Below are positions 43,344 through 53,690 of a stretch of DNA of 64,000 nt, piece by piece (the stretch's first letter is position 1; each line of letters begins with the position of its first letter). This DNA is from Gelidibacter mesophilus DSM 14095. GTDB lineage: Bacteria > Bacteroidota > Bacteroidia > Flavobacteriales > Flavobacteriaceae. The notes beneath the pieces are model-generated. The model worked only from the letters and a program-made list of their open reading frames with translations. It was not told where the DNA came from and made no database searches. A program made the position numbers and the translations under genes. The stretch covers positions 1-64,000 of the forward strand of contig NZ_AUHD01000004.1 in the NCBI RefSeq assembly GCF_000423005.1, given 5' to 3'.

Positions 43344-45482
43344 TTAACAAGGTACCGTTTTAGCAACCTCCATTCTGTCCCAATTACGATGTTTGGCAAT
43401 GGCATCCACAAAATTGGTAGGCTCCGAATTAATTAAAATAGCCGCATCATACTTATGGTTGGAGACGAATGTGTTCTCTATAAAGTTTTCACCTTCATCA
43501 TCTGCCGCAATGGCTTTGCAATGTTTGAAAGCTTCATTCACAAACTTTGTAAATTTGGCTTCTTTTTTTAAGGTCTCGATGGATTGCTTCCCTCCTGGAA
43601 TGTAAATGGCATCAAACAATACACTTTCTGTGGTCATAATGGCGGCATCTACTTTGTGTTCAACCTTATCATCACTGGTAATTTTTCCACCGTGAGGGGC
43701 GATCAATTTTAGTAGTGCACCTTCTTTTTCCAAGGCCTGTTTCATTTTTTTAAAGTTCTTCATTGAGAATCCATCCGCTACCAAAACCGCTACCTGACGC
43801 GTTGCAATGCTGTCAAATTTTGTTTTTGCCTGACTGAGGGCGGGCGATTTGTCCAAATAAATCTTCTTTTTCGGTGGCTGATGTTTAGCAACATCTGCAT
43901 CAGCACCTATAGCTTGATTTATGGGTTGGTCAACAGAGGTTGGCACTTTAAGTCCCAAACCTTTGGCCACATTTTTAGAAAGATCAGTGTCAATCTGTGC
44001 AATCATATATAACATCCGCTCCTGAATGTGTTGGTGCATACATTTTCCCAATTCAAATATATAGGCATCCGTCACATGCTGCTGCTCCCAATCTGCGAGA
44101 CTTCGGTAAAACAACGCAGGTTGCGAAAAATGATCGGAAAAACTTTCGCTTCGCGTTCTTATTTTTCGTGCATCAATCCTTTCTTCGTACGATGTAAACG
44201 CGCCTTCAGCCATTTTGGAAAGATGCGGGCATCCACCGCTCAGACTGTTTGGAAAGTAAGCAGTTTGACCTTTTGGAATATCCATTTGCATGTGCCCGTC
44301 CCTCTGATTGTTGTGGGTTGGCATGATAGGTCGGTTGATCGGAATTTGATGAAAGTTTGGAGAGCCCAATCGTGAGAGCTGCGTATCGCGATACGAAAAC
44401 AAACGCCCTTGTAACAACGGATCATTGGTAAAGTCAATTCCTGGGATGATATGTCCAGGCAAAAATGCAACCTGCTCTGTTTCCGCAAAGAAATTTTCAG
44501 GATTCTTATTTAGGGTCATCTTACCGATGATTTTGACCGGCACCATTTCTTCGGGAATTAATTTGGTAGGATCCAAGAGATCAAAATCAAATTTGTGTTC
44601 ATCTTCTTCTGCAACAACCTGGATTCCAAACTCCCATTCCGGAAAATGCCCCGCCTCTATCGCGTCCCACAAATCCCTTCTGTGAAAATCAGAATCTGCG
44701 CCACTTATTTTTACGGCTTCATCCCAAGTAACCGAATGCACTCCCAATTTGGGTTTCCAATGGAATTTCACGAAATGTGATGCGCCTTTCTCATTGATCA
44801 AACGAAACGTATGGATACCAAAACCTTCCATCATCCTGAAACTACGTGGAATGGCACGATCACTCATAGCCCAAATTTGATTGTGCAGGGTTTCTGTGGC
44901 ATGCGATACAAAATCGTAAAACGTGTCATGCGCAGAGGCTGCTTGCGGAATCTCTTTATTGGGTTCAGGCTTAACGGAATGTACCAAATCAGGAAATTTC
45001 ATGGCATCCTGAATAAAAAAGATAGGCATATTGTTGCCTACCAAATCCCAAGTGCCTTCATCGGTGTAAAACTTTACCGCAAATCCGCGAACGTCCCTTG
45101 CTAAATCTGAAGAACCTTTAGAACCGGCAACCGTTGAAAAGCGTACAAAAACCGGTGTTTTTCTAGAGGTATCTGTAAAAATTCCCGCCTTACTGAATTC
45201 TGAAATGCTTTCATAGAGTTCAAAATAACCATGGGCCCCACTGCCCCTAGCGTGTACAATACGCTCTGGAATTCTTTCGTGGTCGAAATGTGTTATTTTT
45301 TCTCTTAATAAAAAATCTTCAAGCAACGTAGAACCACGTTCTCCTGATTTTAAGGAGTTGTTGGTATCATTGACTTTTAATCCTTCATTGGTGGTCATTG
45401 TCGTATCCTTCGTTTCAACCACGAATTTCTTTAAAGCTTCTGTTTTCTTCGAACCAGAATCATCTTTTTTCTTAGCGCCCAT
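43344..45482 (-). CDS. katE: Large-subunit catalase HPII type with C-terminal DJ-1/PfpI-like domain
   Basis: This 712-residue heme catalase breaks down hydrogen peroxide. The catalytic His is in RIVHARGSGAHGYFE (His77), the distal Asn in LVGNNMPIFFIQDA, and the proximal heme Tyr in RLFSYRDTQLSRLG. After about residue 560 comes a flavodoxin-like DJ-1/PfpI domain (VAVLVADGFSMKNFKKM), which is normal for HPII. Length fits the HPII class. In other bacteria KatE is part of the stationary-phase or general stress response, and the neighbours here (LigD, Ku, GT4, GH130) suggest the same theme. Confidence 0.95.
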   Translation of the reverse strand: MGAKKKDDSGSKKTEALKKFVVETKDTTMTTNEGLKVNDTNNSLKSGERGSTLLEDFLLREKITHFDHERIPERIVHARGSGAHGYFELYESISEFSKAGIFTDTSRKTPVFVRFSTVAGSKGSSDLARDVRGFAVKFYTDEGTWDLVGNNMPIFFIQDAMKFPDLVHSVKPEPNKEIPQAASAHDTFYDFVSHATETLHNQIWAMSDRAIPRSFRMMEGFGIHTFRLINEKGASHFVKFHWKPKLGVHSVTWDEAVKISGADSDFHRRDLWDAIEAGHFPEWEFGIQVVAEEDEHKFDFDLLDPTKLIPEEMVPVKIIGKMTLNKNPENFFAETEQVAFLPGHIIPGIDFTNDPLLQGRLFSYRDTQLSRLGSPNFHQIPINRPIMPTHNNQRDGHMQMDIPKGQTAYFPNSLSGGCPHLSKMAEGAFTSYEERIDARKIRTRSESFSDHFSQPALFYRSLADWEQQHVTDAYIFELGKCMHQHIQERMLYMIAQIDTDLSKNVAKGLGLKVPTSVDQPINQAIGADADVAKHQPPKKKIYLDKSPALSQAKTKFDSIATRQVAVLVADGFSMKNFKKMKQALEKEGALLKLIAPHGGKITSDDKVEHKVDAAIMTTESVLFDAIYIPGGKQSIETLKKEAKFTKFVNEAFKHCKAIAADDEGENFIENTFVSNHKYDAAILINSEPTNFVDAIAKHRNWDRMEVAKTVPC

Positions 45483-45830
45483 TTTGTATGATTATTTGTG
45501 AACTATAAATTTCACGATATATCAGTTCATACGTTAGCGTTATAAAGTTTATTTATAACTTATTTAAGAGGAATGGAAGCCATCTTGTGATCAGATAGAA
45601 ATACGTTTTATGAGGTCAAAAGCACTTGGCAACGAACATATTATAGTGATTTTTGTCAGAAGATTACGACGGCATATGAGTCTGATACCAATTTTATTTA
45701 ACCGGAATGCCCTAATCCTAGCCGTTGGATTTTTTAAGTTAAAGATTCGATGGATAACGTCATTTTCACTGTCAATATAAAGGTAATTTCATACTTTAAT
45801 ATTCGTTAATCCACAACCTCAATCAAAATT
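45483..45830. other. Divergent intergenic region between katE and the GT4 gene
   Basis: This 348-nt stretch must carry both promoters, but no convincing TTTG/TAnnTTTG pair was found, so a stress-type promoter may be used. No gene. Confidence 0.4.
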
Positions 45831-48143
45831 ATGAAAGCGCCAGTCCTTAAAGAATCAGTTCCCCCTAATGCTTCTAAAAGAGCTCTTAATCTTAAAATTC
45901 AGCAGGTAAAAAAACCAAAGTGGACAGAGCCGGAACTCCTTACCTCCGTTTTAATGCTTACCACTTTTCCTCCTCGCGAATGCGGCATTGCCACCTATTC
46001 AAAAGATTTAATGGACAGTGTCAATAAAACCTTCGGGAATTCTTGCGCTATAGAAATATGTCCACTTTATGATAAAAGACATCCACTTGAGCAATCAGAA
46101 CACTTTCGCTACAGTTTAGAAACAGACTCCAAAAGTAGTTATGAGCAACTTTCCGCTATGATAAATACGGATGACCTTATTAAACTGGTCATGATTCAAC
46201 ATGAATTTGGATTGTTCAATGGTTATTCTGAAATGTTCATTGATTTTTTAAATGCATTGAAAAAGCCGGTGATTCTTGCTTTCCATACCGTTATTCCCAA
46301 TCCAGATCTACAGTTAAAGGACTATATTGGAGATATGGCATCGGCCGTCAACTATTTGACGGTAATGACCAATTCCTCAAAATCGATCTTAATGGATGAC
46401 TATGGCATAAAACCTTCGAAAATAAAAACCATTGCGCATGGCACTCATTTAATCAAGCACAAAGACAAGAAAAAATTAAAATCAAAATATGGACTAGAAC
46501 ACAAAACCGTGTTGTCCACCTTTGGACTTTTAGGTCCAGGTAAAAGTATTGAAACGACATTGGAGGCGCTTCCCGAAATCGTGAAGGAATTTCCAGAAGT
46601 GATGTTTTTGGTTTTGGGAAAATCACATCCCACTTTAGTTAAGAATGAAGGCGAAAAATATCGTGACTTTTTGGTCCAAAAAACAAAAGACCTCAGTATA
46701 GAAGCCCACGTCCAGTTTATCAATGAATTCCTCCCTTTAAATAGCTTGTTGGAATATCTTCAACTTACCGATATTTATCTGTTTACCTCAAAAGATCCCC
46801 ACCAGGCGGTAAGCGGTACTTTTGCTTATGCCATGAGCTGTGGTTGTCCTATAATTTCAACGCCCATCCCACATGCAGTGGAGTTTCTATCTGAAAACAA
46901 AGGCTTGATGTTTGACTTTGGAGACAGTCAAAAACTTACTAAGCAGTTAAGAACGCTGTTACAGGACAAAACTTATAGGAAAAACCTCGGTCTTAACGGA
47001 CTGCATGCCTCATCAGCAACCTCATGGGAAAATTCAGCCTTAGCTCATGGTCATTTGTTTCAGAAATTAGCCCACGGTACTGCCCTAGTCTATCAAAAGC
47101 CTGAGATCAAACTTGACCATCTCCATAAAATGACCACAGAGGTGGGGATGATCCAATTTGCCAAATTAAATCAGCCCGATAGTTCTTCTGGATATACATT
47201 AGATGATAATGCGAGAGCGTTAATTGTTATTTGTGAGAATTATAAACTTACCAAAGACATCAGTCTCCTACCTTCATTGAAGAAATATTTGAGTTTTATT
47301 TTAAATTGCCAACGTCATGACGGTCGGTTTTTCAATTATGTAGATGAGAACCGTGAATTTACGCAACAAAATGAGAAGGTAAATCTCGAAGATTCTAATG
47401 GCCGTGCCATTTGGGCTCTTGGTCACCTACTGGAAATTGAAAATCTGATTCCTGCACAATATGCCTATCTCTTTGATCGGTCCAGAGAATCCTTGAATGA
47501 TTTCATTACTAACGCGATCAATTACAATTCGCCTCGTGCTATAGCTTTTATTATTAAAGGAATCGCGATCTCAGGACTGGCACAACCTGGTTCACTTTAT
47601 AGGGATACGCTGCACAACTTGGCCTCAAAACTTTCGAAGATGTATTTGCACGAATCTGGAGTGGCTTGGAAATGGTTTGAACCGTATCTAACCTATGGGA
47701 ATAGCGTTTTGCCCGAAGCGATGCTTGAGGCTTACAAGGTCACAAAAATCGATAGTTATAAAGTTATTGCTTTTGAATCATTCAATTTTTTGCTCCAGCA
47801 CTTGTTTGATCATGATAAGTTTACGGTAATCTCTAATCAGACCTGGTTTTTGAGAGGCGATTCGATCAAGGAATGTTCTCTTGGAGGACAACAACCCATT
47901 GATGTTGCCTACACCATTCTGGCGCTGAAAAATTTTCACAAAATATTCTCCAATGAAGGGTATCTAGAAAAGATGGAACTGGCCTTTAGCTGGTTTCTGG
48001 GTAAAAACCATTTAAAGCAGACCATCTACAACCCATGTACAACGGGATGTTTTGATGGCTTGGAGCTTAAAAATGTGAATTTGAACCAAGGGGCTGAATC
48101 CACTGTAAGTTATTTAATGGCCCGAATGGCGTTTGAAGAATAA
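45831..48143 (+). CDS. GT4 glycosyltransferase with C-terminal helical barrel domain
   Basis: The protein has 770 residues. Residues about 38-400 form a GT-B glycosyltransferase of family 4: TTFPPRECGIATYSKDLMDS, the central VLSTFGLLGPGKSIETTLEA and the end block SGTFAYAMSCGCPIISTP with the conserved Glu-containing acceptor region. Residues about 430-770 look like an alpha/alpha toroid (SGYTLDDNARALIVICENY, CSLGGQQPIDVAYTIL), as in glycan-processing enzymes. The GH130 gene converges on it 18 nt away. The pair may make and recycle a mannose-type glucan or solute; substrates are unknown. No signal peptide, so it is cytosolic. Confidence 0.85.
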   Translation: MKAPVLKESVPPNASKRALNLKIQQVKKPKWTEPELLTSVLMLTTFPPRECGIATYSKDLMDSVNKTFGNSCAIEICPLYDKRHPLEQSEHFRYSLETDSKSSYEQLSAMINTDDLIKLVMIQHEFGLFNGYSEMFIDFLNALKKPVILAFHTVIPNPDLQLKDYIGDMASAVNYLTVMTNSSKSILMDDYGIKPSKIKTIAHGTHLIKHKDKKKLKSKYGLEHKTVLSTFGLLGPGKSIETTLEALPEIVKEFPEVMFLVLGKSHPTLVKNEGEKYRDFLVQKTKDLSIEAHVQFINEFLPLNSLLEYLQLTDIYLFTSKDPHQAVSGTFAYAMSCGCPIISTPIPHAVEFLSENKGLMFDFGDSQKLTKQLRTLLQDKTYRKNLGLNGLHASSATSWENSALAHGHLFQKLAHGTALVYQKPEIKLDHLHKMTTEVGMIQFAKLNQPDSSSGYTLDDNARALIVICENYKLTKDISLLPSLKKYLSFILNCQRHDGRFFNYVDENREFTQQNEKVNLEDSNGRAIWALGHLLEIENLIPAQYAYLFDRSRESLNDFITNAINYNSPRAIAFIIKGIAISGLAQPGSLYRDTLHNLASKLSKMYLHESGVAWKWFEPYLTYGNSVLPEAMLEAYKVTKIDSYKVIAFESFNFLLQHLFDHDKFTVISNQTWFLRGDSIKECSLGGQQPIDVAYTILALKNFHKIFSNEGYLEKMELAFSWFLGKNHLKQTIYNPCTTGCFDGLELKNVNLNQGAESTVSYLMARMAFEE

Positions 48144-48161
48144 AAGCAGAACACCCCCATT

Positions 48162-49631
48162 TTAATCCTTAGAATTTTTGAGTTCCTCCAATAACGACTT
48201 TAAATTTACCGTCGCATAGGAGGATGAATAATCTGAAACTGCATACGGGATAATGAGATCCTCATTATGGATGATCCCACCGCAGGAATAGACCACGTTG
48301 GGCACATAGCCTTCCCGCTCTTCCTTGCTTGGTGAAATCAAGGGTTCCATTAATCTACCGATGACTTTGGTTGGATCTTCCAAATCGAGCAACGAAGCGC
48401 CAATACAATACCGACGCATTGGTCCTACACCATGGGTCAAGATCAACCAACCGTTATCAGTGTAAATTGGCGAACCACAATTGCCTATTTGGGTAAGATC
48501 CCATGCAAATTTTGGTTCTTGGATTTTGATGGGGTCGTTCCATAACGTAATTCGGTCTGAGAATGCCACGTAATTGTTATACCCATCAATTCGGGCCAAC
48601 ATGGCATATTTACCTTTTATTTTGCGAGGAAACAGGGCGAAGTTTTTATTCTTTGCGGCATTGCCATGTAACGGCATAATCCGAAAATCTATAAAATTAC
48701 AAGTACTTACCAATTTCGGAATAATGGTATGGCCATTGTAAGCGGTATAAGTGGCGTAAATGGTAGCATTACCATCATCATCCGTAAACCTAACAAACCG
48801 AGCGTCTTCAATACCTCTACTCTCAGAGGGGGAATTTGGGAATATGACCCTTTCGGTAATATCACTCTGTTCATTAAACTTTAAATCATAATACGAATCC
48901 ACAAGCCAGGTCATCTCATGGAGAGCCAATTTCTTTGTGGAATCAATATCAGCATCGTCCAATAGAATTTTTACAGCATCTTTAAGAGCATAATATTCAA
49001 AATGACTGGGCAACGGATCCATAACCTCTGAAATATAATGTTGAGGAATATTAATTTCCTGCATTTTCTCAACAAAACGCTGTTTATCATAGGACATTTT
49101 ATAGCCAACCTCGGGTAGATCAATGTGGTTTTTGACTTTGGCGATGTGCAAATTGTTCTCTTTATCTAAAATTCCCTTTCTAAATACGATGGAGGACAAA
49201 TGACCTTCGCCTGTAGCCCTAAAAGAAATAATAACACGTTTCTCACCCTTTTTCAGGAATGACTGGTCAAAATCTTCAATCATAGAAGGATTGAAAAGTG
49301 CGGCAGACTCCAAGGAATATTCCATGGTACTATAAGCCCCTATCAGCATTTTCTGGTTTTCGGTCAAGCTCTCATAACTGATGTCCATTTGGTGTAACAA
49401 ATCTTGAAAGTTGGCGCAATGCTGTTTAAATACTTTTTTTAGATTACGATGGCGACCTTTAAATTCATATAAAGTGTTTTCCAGCTCTTCGGCAACTTTG
49501 CCATCAGAAAATTCTAAAATCTTTAAAATAAGTTCTTTTGTGCGTTTGTCGCCATTATTAAAGAAACGGGTCACCACGCGAGTGGCATCCGGTGTGAATT
49601 TCAAAGCTTTTCGTTGCACTTTTATGCCCAT
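48162..49631 (-). CDS. GH130 family (PH1107-like) glycoside phosphorylase/hydrolase
   Basis: This 489-residue protein belongs to the five-bladed GH130 group. The segment ESRGIEDARFVRFTDDDGNA carries the characteristic GIEDAR with the catalytic-region Asp, followed by YTAYNG and the later QIGNCGSPIYTDNGWLILTH and MRRYCIGA blocks. The first 120 residues are a family-specific helical extension. Known members phosphorolyse or hydrolyse beta-mannosides, in several cases beta-1,2- or 1,4-linked. It pairs with the GT4 gene on the opposite strand. Confidence 0.88.
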   Translation of the reverse strand: MGIKVQRKALKFTPDATRVVTRFFNNGDKRTKELILKILEFSDGKVAEELENTLYEFKGRHRNLKKVFKQHCANFQDLLHQMDISYESLTENQKMLIGAYSTMEYSLESAALFNPSMIEDFDQSFLKKGEKRVIISFRATGEGHLSSIVFRKGILDKENNLHIAKVKNHIDLPEVGYKMSYDKQRFVEKMQEINIPQHYISEVMDPLPSHFEYYALKDAVKILLDDADIDSTKKLALHEMTWLVDSYYDLKFNEQSDITERVIFPNSPSESRGIEDARFVRFTDDDGNATIYATYTAYNGHTIIPKLVSTCNFIDFRIMPLHGNAAKNKNFALFPRKIKGKYAMLARIDGYNNYVAFSDRITLWNDPIKIQEPKFAWDLTQIGNCGSPIYTDNGWLILTHGVGPMRRYCIGASLLDLEDPTKVIGRLMEPLISPSKEEREGYVPNVVYSCGGIIHNEDLIIPYAVSDYSSSYATVNLKSLLEELKNSKD

Positions 49632-49828
49632 AATAGTAAAATATTTAAAATTAGAATAAAATGAAAAAGTCAGGAATCCTATTAAAAATCTTTAAGAGTC
49701 TGTTTTTCAGTGATTAAAGAAATAGTGTTTCTATATCTTAATTTTCAAAAATTCAACTTTAAAGATCGACATAAGTTAATGAAAATTGATATTTATTTGT
49801 TACCAATCACTCCGTAAACTTTTTGTTC

Positions 49829-50773
49829 TTATACATCTAAAAGGAGCGTTTCCTTTAGTTTTTGTTGGTGTAATTTGGGAGTACATTTAAACCGTTTCTT
49901 AAAAATACGACAAAAATAACTTTTATTGGTGAGTCCAATTGAATATACAATTTCCGAAACGTTCATATTTGTATTTTTCAACAAATCCAATGCTTTTTCC
50001 AGTCGTTGGTTTCTGATAAAAATCGCCACGGTACAATGATGCATTTCCTTAAAACCCAATTGCAATTTTGAAACCGACAATCCTGTACGTTTACACAGTT
50101 CCTTTATGCTGTATTCGTGCTGTGGATTTTCAATAATTTCATCAGAGAGAACTTTCAACTGCTGAATTTCAAAAGGTTGTAAAAATGTCATTTTATTTGA
50201 ACCCTTGAATAATCCATTAAGCTTTAGCCCAATTAATATATTGCAATACCCTTGGGCAATAAATTTATGATTACAGGTAGCCTTATCAATAGATTTCAGT
50301 TTTCTGGCAATTTCACAAATCTCCAAATTGGGCATCAGGAGCATTGCAGGATTTAAAATATTATTGATGCTGTTTTTAGCTTTTAACATGCGAAATAATG
50401 CTTGTTGCTCAACATTAAGTTGGTCTTGTTGGATTTTCACAATCAAGAAATCATAACGCGACTGCGATTCAAAATGTAATGATAAAATGTCTGATGTGCT
50501 GTTTAGCATCATGACACTCGCAAAAGCAGGAATAGCTAAATTTTTGTAATTGCAGTTTAAAACCAAAGTAGATTGATGAGCCAAATTAAAAAACATATAG
50601 ATCAACGGACCAGTTTCTGAGATGAGATGGAAACTGAAATCAAATTGGGCGATACCATCAAAACTATAAAATTCAATAGCTTCTGTAAAGCTATTTCGTT
50701 GGATAGCCCCTTTAAAATGCCGATCGTTTTTAGTGCAGCCTTCTCGAATTTCAAAACTATGCGCGTCATTCAT
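49829..50773 (-). CDS. AraC-family transcriptional regulator
   Basis: This 314-residue protein has a C-terminal pair of helix-turn-helix motifs (YSIKELCKRTGLSVSKLQLG, then NVSEIVYSIGLTNKSYFCRI and FKKRFKCTP) of the AraC/XylS family. The N-terminal 200 residues are a sensing domain with no recognised fold, with no signal peptide or membrane segment. It lies between the GH130 gene and the LigD/Ku pair, so it may control part of the stress block, but no binding site was found. Confidence 0.9.
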   Translation of the reverse strand: MNDAHSFEIREGCTKNDRHFKGAIQRNSFTEAIEFYSFDGIAQFDFSFHLISETGPLIYMFFNLAHQSTLVLNCNYKNLAIPAFASVMMLNSTSDILSLHFESQSRYDFLIVKIQQDQLNVEQQALFRMLKAKNSINNILNPAMLLMPNLEICEIARKLKSIDKATCNHKFIAQGYCNILIGLKLNGLFKGSNKMTFLQPFEIQQLKVLSDEIIENPQHEYSIKELCKRTGLSVSKLQLGFKEMHHCTVAIFIRNQRLEKALDLLKNTNMNVSEIVYSIGLTNKSYFCRIFKKRFKCTPKLHQQKLKETLLLDV

Positions 50774-50994
50774 GATGAAAACATTTTATGTCCGTTAATT
50801 CAAGTTAGGATTACAAATTTGCATTTTTTTCTAACTTAGCCTTATCGTTATTCCTCACAAATATGTCCTTAATCCAATGATCCAAATTAAAATTCGTGCG
50901 CTATATTGATGGCGAACATGACATTACAGTGCATGATCCCATCCTAAAGATTTTTCAAATCATTTTTTGAAATATGAGCTTAGCATAAAATACA

Positions 50995-51028
50995 AAATTC
51001 CTGCACAATTTGAGATTGGCAGGAATTT
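50995..51028 (-). terminator. Hairpin after the small Lys/Ser/Pro-rich gene
   Basis: AAATTCCTGC at 50995-51004 pairs perfectly with GCAGGAATTT at 51019-51028 (10 bp, 14-nt loop), 19 nt past the stop of the minus-strand small gene. The T-tract after it is short and interrupted. Confidence 0.6.
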
Positions 51029-51047
51029 CGCTTAAGAAAAAAAGGGA

Positions 51048-51164
51048 TTATTTTTTCTTTGGTGCTGGAGAAGATTTACTTGGAGAAGGTGATTTTTTAG
51101 GATCGTTCTTTTTGTCATCCTTCATCGGAGCATCCTTTTTCTGATTTTTGTCTTGAGTAGCCAT
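51048..51164 (-). CDS. Small Lys/Ser/Pro-rich protein (38 aa)
   Basis: A 38-residue protein, MATQDKNQKKDAPMKDDKKN followed by DPKKSPSPSKSSPAPKKK. It is low-complexity, basic and certainly disordered. It has a hairpin terminator and a clear gap on both sides. It may be a DNA- or RNA-binding tail-like protein; no family. Its place between the regulator and ligD and its charge resemble the 57-aa gene beside katE. Confidence 0.55.
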   Translation of the reverse strand: MATQDKNQKKDAPMKDDKKNDPKKSPSPSKSSPAPKKK

Positions 51165-51260
51165 TTTTTTATTTTTTTTAATTAATTATAAAATAAAGAT
51201 ACCTTGAATCTTAATCTAAAGAGTGTTCAAAAAAACTTAAAAATGACTCTAAAAAAAAGT

Positions 51261-53690
51261 TTAAGAATTCATTAAATTATCAATTGCTGTCTCCATATGA
51301 ATACCTTTTCCCAGAACCGCCTTAAAAACATCTTTGTTTCCTAAAATACGCTTTGGTACAGTATTAATTGTAAAATCTGATACTTTTAAACCTGGTTTTA
51401 GTGCTGACCACTCCAATGGTGTAGACACTGTAGCGTTTTTCTCTGGTCTTACACTATAGGCCGAGACAATAGTTTGACCTTTCCGATTTTGCAGATAATC
51501 TAGATAAATCTTTGGACCGCGTTTTTTGAGCGAACGTTCCAACGTGGTCAATTCAGGCAACAACTCATTGATATATACACATAATAATTTTGTAAAATCC
51601 CGAGCTTCCTCATAGGAATATAAGCCCCCCATGGGAATATAGATATGCATACCCGAGGCTCCTGAAGTTTTGCAATAGCCTTTAATTTTTGCTCTATCCA
51701 AAACAGCTTTGGTAGCCAAGGCGGTTTCAATAATCTGTTCAAATGTATTCGCCTCTGAGGGATCCAAATCGATGATGGCATAATCTGGGCAATCCAATTG
51801 ATAAATGGTGGAATGCCATGGATGTAACTCGATACATCCCAAATTATTCATATATAATAAAGTAGCTTGATTTTGGCAAAGGAGATAATTGATTTCCTTT
51901 TCTGAAGCTTTTGAAGCTATGGCAACCGTTTCAATCCAAGCGGGAAGATGTTCGTTATCCTTCTGATAAAATGAATCCCCTTGAATTCCGTTGGGATGGC
52001 GATGGAGGCTTTCTGGACGGTCTTTTAGATAAGGCAGAATATAATCAGACATTTTAATATAATAGTCCAAGAGATCATATTTGGTCAACTTGGCATCCGG
52101 CCAATACATTTTATCCGGGTTTGTGATGGGGACTGTAATATGGTCCACTTCCAAGCTAAACTCAGACTTAGCTGAGTCTTTTCTATTATTCAGGGTTGGC
52201 TGCACTTTTTCAGGCCCATCAAATGGGATGGACTTATCTTCACGAAGTCTTAAAAATACGGGATGTCTCATGATTTTTAAAGGCGTCCATTCTGAAAATT
52301 TAACTTCACAAACCAATTTAGGAATTAACCAAATTGGTTGTCTACCCTTGAGATGGCGCTGGATACTAAATACAGGAGTTTCGGTTCTTAAAACTTCAAA
52401 TTTATGAGAGAGTTCCGTCATTTGCTTTTCAGAAAATCCCGACCCACAGGTGCCCACATAGACCAATTGACCATCTTCAACCATGCCAAGAATCAAGGAA
52501 GCGAATTTTCGAGCGCTTGTTTTTGATAAGGTATACCCACAAATAATCGTTTCCGAATCTTCTAATTTTTTAAATTTCAACCAATTTGTGCTTCTAAAAT
52601 TAGGATAGTAAGTTGAATCTATTTTTTTGGCAATCACACCTTCCATCCCCATGGCTACTGCTTTTTCATAGACCGCAATTCCCATGGCTTCCACATGCTC
52701 ACAATACGAGATATGTTGTGACTCCGGAAGCAGGGATTTCAGCAATTGCTTTCGGTCCAATAAAGGTAATTCAAGCGTGTCGTGTCCATTAAGATGTAAA
52801 AGATCAAAAATATAATAGACCAACGTACCCTTGGTAGAATCAGCATCATAATTTTGTAAGGCATTGAACTGAGGCAATCCCTGAGCATCCAAAAGCACAA
52901 TTTCACCATCTAAAATAGCGGTATGTTCAATAGTATTGAGTTCGTCATAAATGATCTTGAATTTCTCGTTTAGCGAAATACCGTTTCTGGAGTATAAATC
53001 GACATGCCCCCTGTTAAGGTGAGCTAAAGCACGATAACCATCATATTTCAGCTCGTAAATCCAGTTTTTATCGTTAAAAATCTTTGTGCCAGGCGATGCC
53101 AACATTGGTTTGACAAAAGATTTCAGATTGAAGACGTTATGGTTTTGATCTTTAGAAGTAGAAAACGATTCCAAAACAAAATTCTCGGCGTTATAATTTA
53201 GGTCGGTTGCAAATTCATCAGCGTGTTTGATGAGCAGCCATTGGTCTTTTTTATTCATTGAGGACGAGCGCACCAAAGTAAAAATGCCCTGAATCTTCTT
53301 TCCGTAAAACACAATTTTTAGCTTGCCCGCCGCATAATCTGAAGACAGGGTATTTTCAGGATAGCGATTTTCGAAATGACCTTCGTCCCAAATACTCATC
53401 TTTCCAGCCCCGTAGTTTCCCTTGGGAATAACGCCCTCAAAATTAAGATAGGCTACGGGATGGTCTTCAGTATGAACTGCCAACCGTTTGTCTTTGGGAT
53501 TCATGGACGGACCTTTTGGAATTGCCCAACTTTTGAGAACCCCTTGCATTTCCAAACGCAAGTCATAATGCAAATGGCTGGCACGATGACGTTGGATGAC
53601 AAACCTTAATTTATTGGCATTATCAATAACATCCTTTGGTTCAGGCGTATCTTTAAAATTCCGCTTTTTTCTATAATCTGAGAGGCTCAT
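51261..53690 (-). CDS. ligD: ATP-dependent DNA ligase D (NHEJ), three-domain
   Basis: This 809-residue protein has the domain order phosphoesterase, ligase, polymerase. Phosphoesterase, residues about 28-150: QRHRASHLHYDLRLEMQG, HTEDHPVAYLNFEG, IPKGNYGAG. Ligase: the nucleotidyl Lys215 in YELKYDGYRALAH, then motif IV EGVIAKK and motif V LKFKK. Polymerase, about 515-800: TNPDKMYWPDAKLTKYDLLD and the metal-binding Asp pair in IIDLDPSEA. It seals and fills double-strand breaks together with Ku. The ku stop abuts the ligD start without a gap. Confidence 0.96.
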   Translation of the reverse strand: MSLSDYRKKRNFKDTPEPKDVIDNANKLRFVIQRHRASHLHYDLRLEMQGVLKSWAIPKGPSMNPKDKRLAVHTEDHPVAYLNFEGVIPKGNYGAGKMSIWDEGHFENRYPENTLSSDYAAGKLKIVFYGKKIQGIFTLVRSSSMNKKDQWLLIKHADEFATDLNYNAENFVLESFSTSKDQNHNVFNLKSFVKPMLASPGTKIFNDKNWIYELKYDGYRALAHLNRGHVDLYSRNGISLNEKFKIIYDELNTIEHTAILDGEIVLLDAQGLPQFNALQNYDADSTKGTLVYYIFDLLHLNGHDTLELPLLDRKQLLKSLLPESQHISYCEHVEAMGIAVYEKAVAMGMEGVIAKKIDSTYYPNFRSTNWLKFKKLEDSETIICGYTLSKTSARKFASLILGMVEDGQLVYVGTCGSGFSEKQMTELSHKFEVLRTETPVFSIQRHLKGRQPIWLIPKLVCEVKFSEWTPLKIMRHPVFLRLREDKSIPFDGPEKVQPTLNNRKDSAKSEFSLEVDHITVPITNPDKMYWPDAKLTKYDLLDYYIKMSDYILPYLKDRPESLHRHPNGIQGDSFYQKDNEHLPAWIETVAIASKASEKEINYLLCQNQATLLYMNNLGCIELHPWHSTIYQLDCPDYAIIDLDPSEANTFEQIIETALATKAVLDRAKIKGYCKTSGASGMHIYIPMGGLYSYEEARDFTKLLCVYINELLPELTTLERSLKKRGPKIYLDYLQNRKGQTIVSAYSVRPEKNATVSTPLEWSALKPGLKVSDFTINTVPKRILGNKDVFKAVLGKGIHMETAIDNLMNS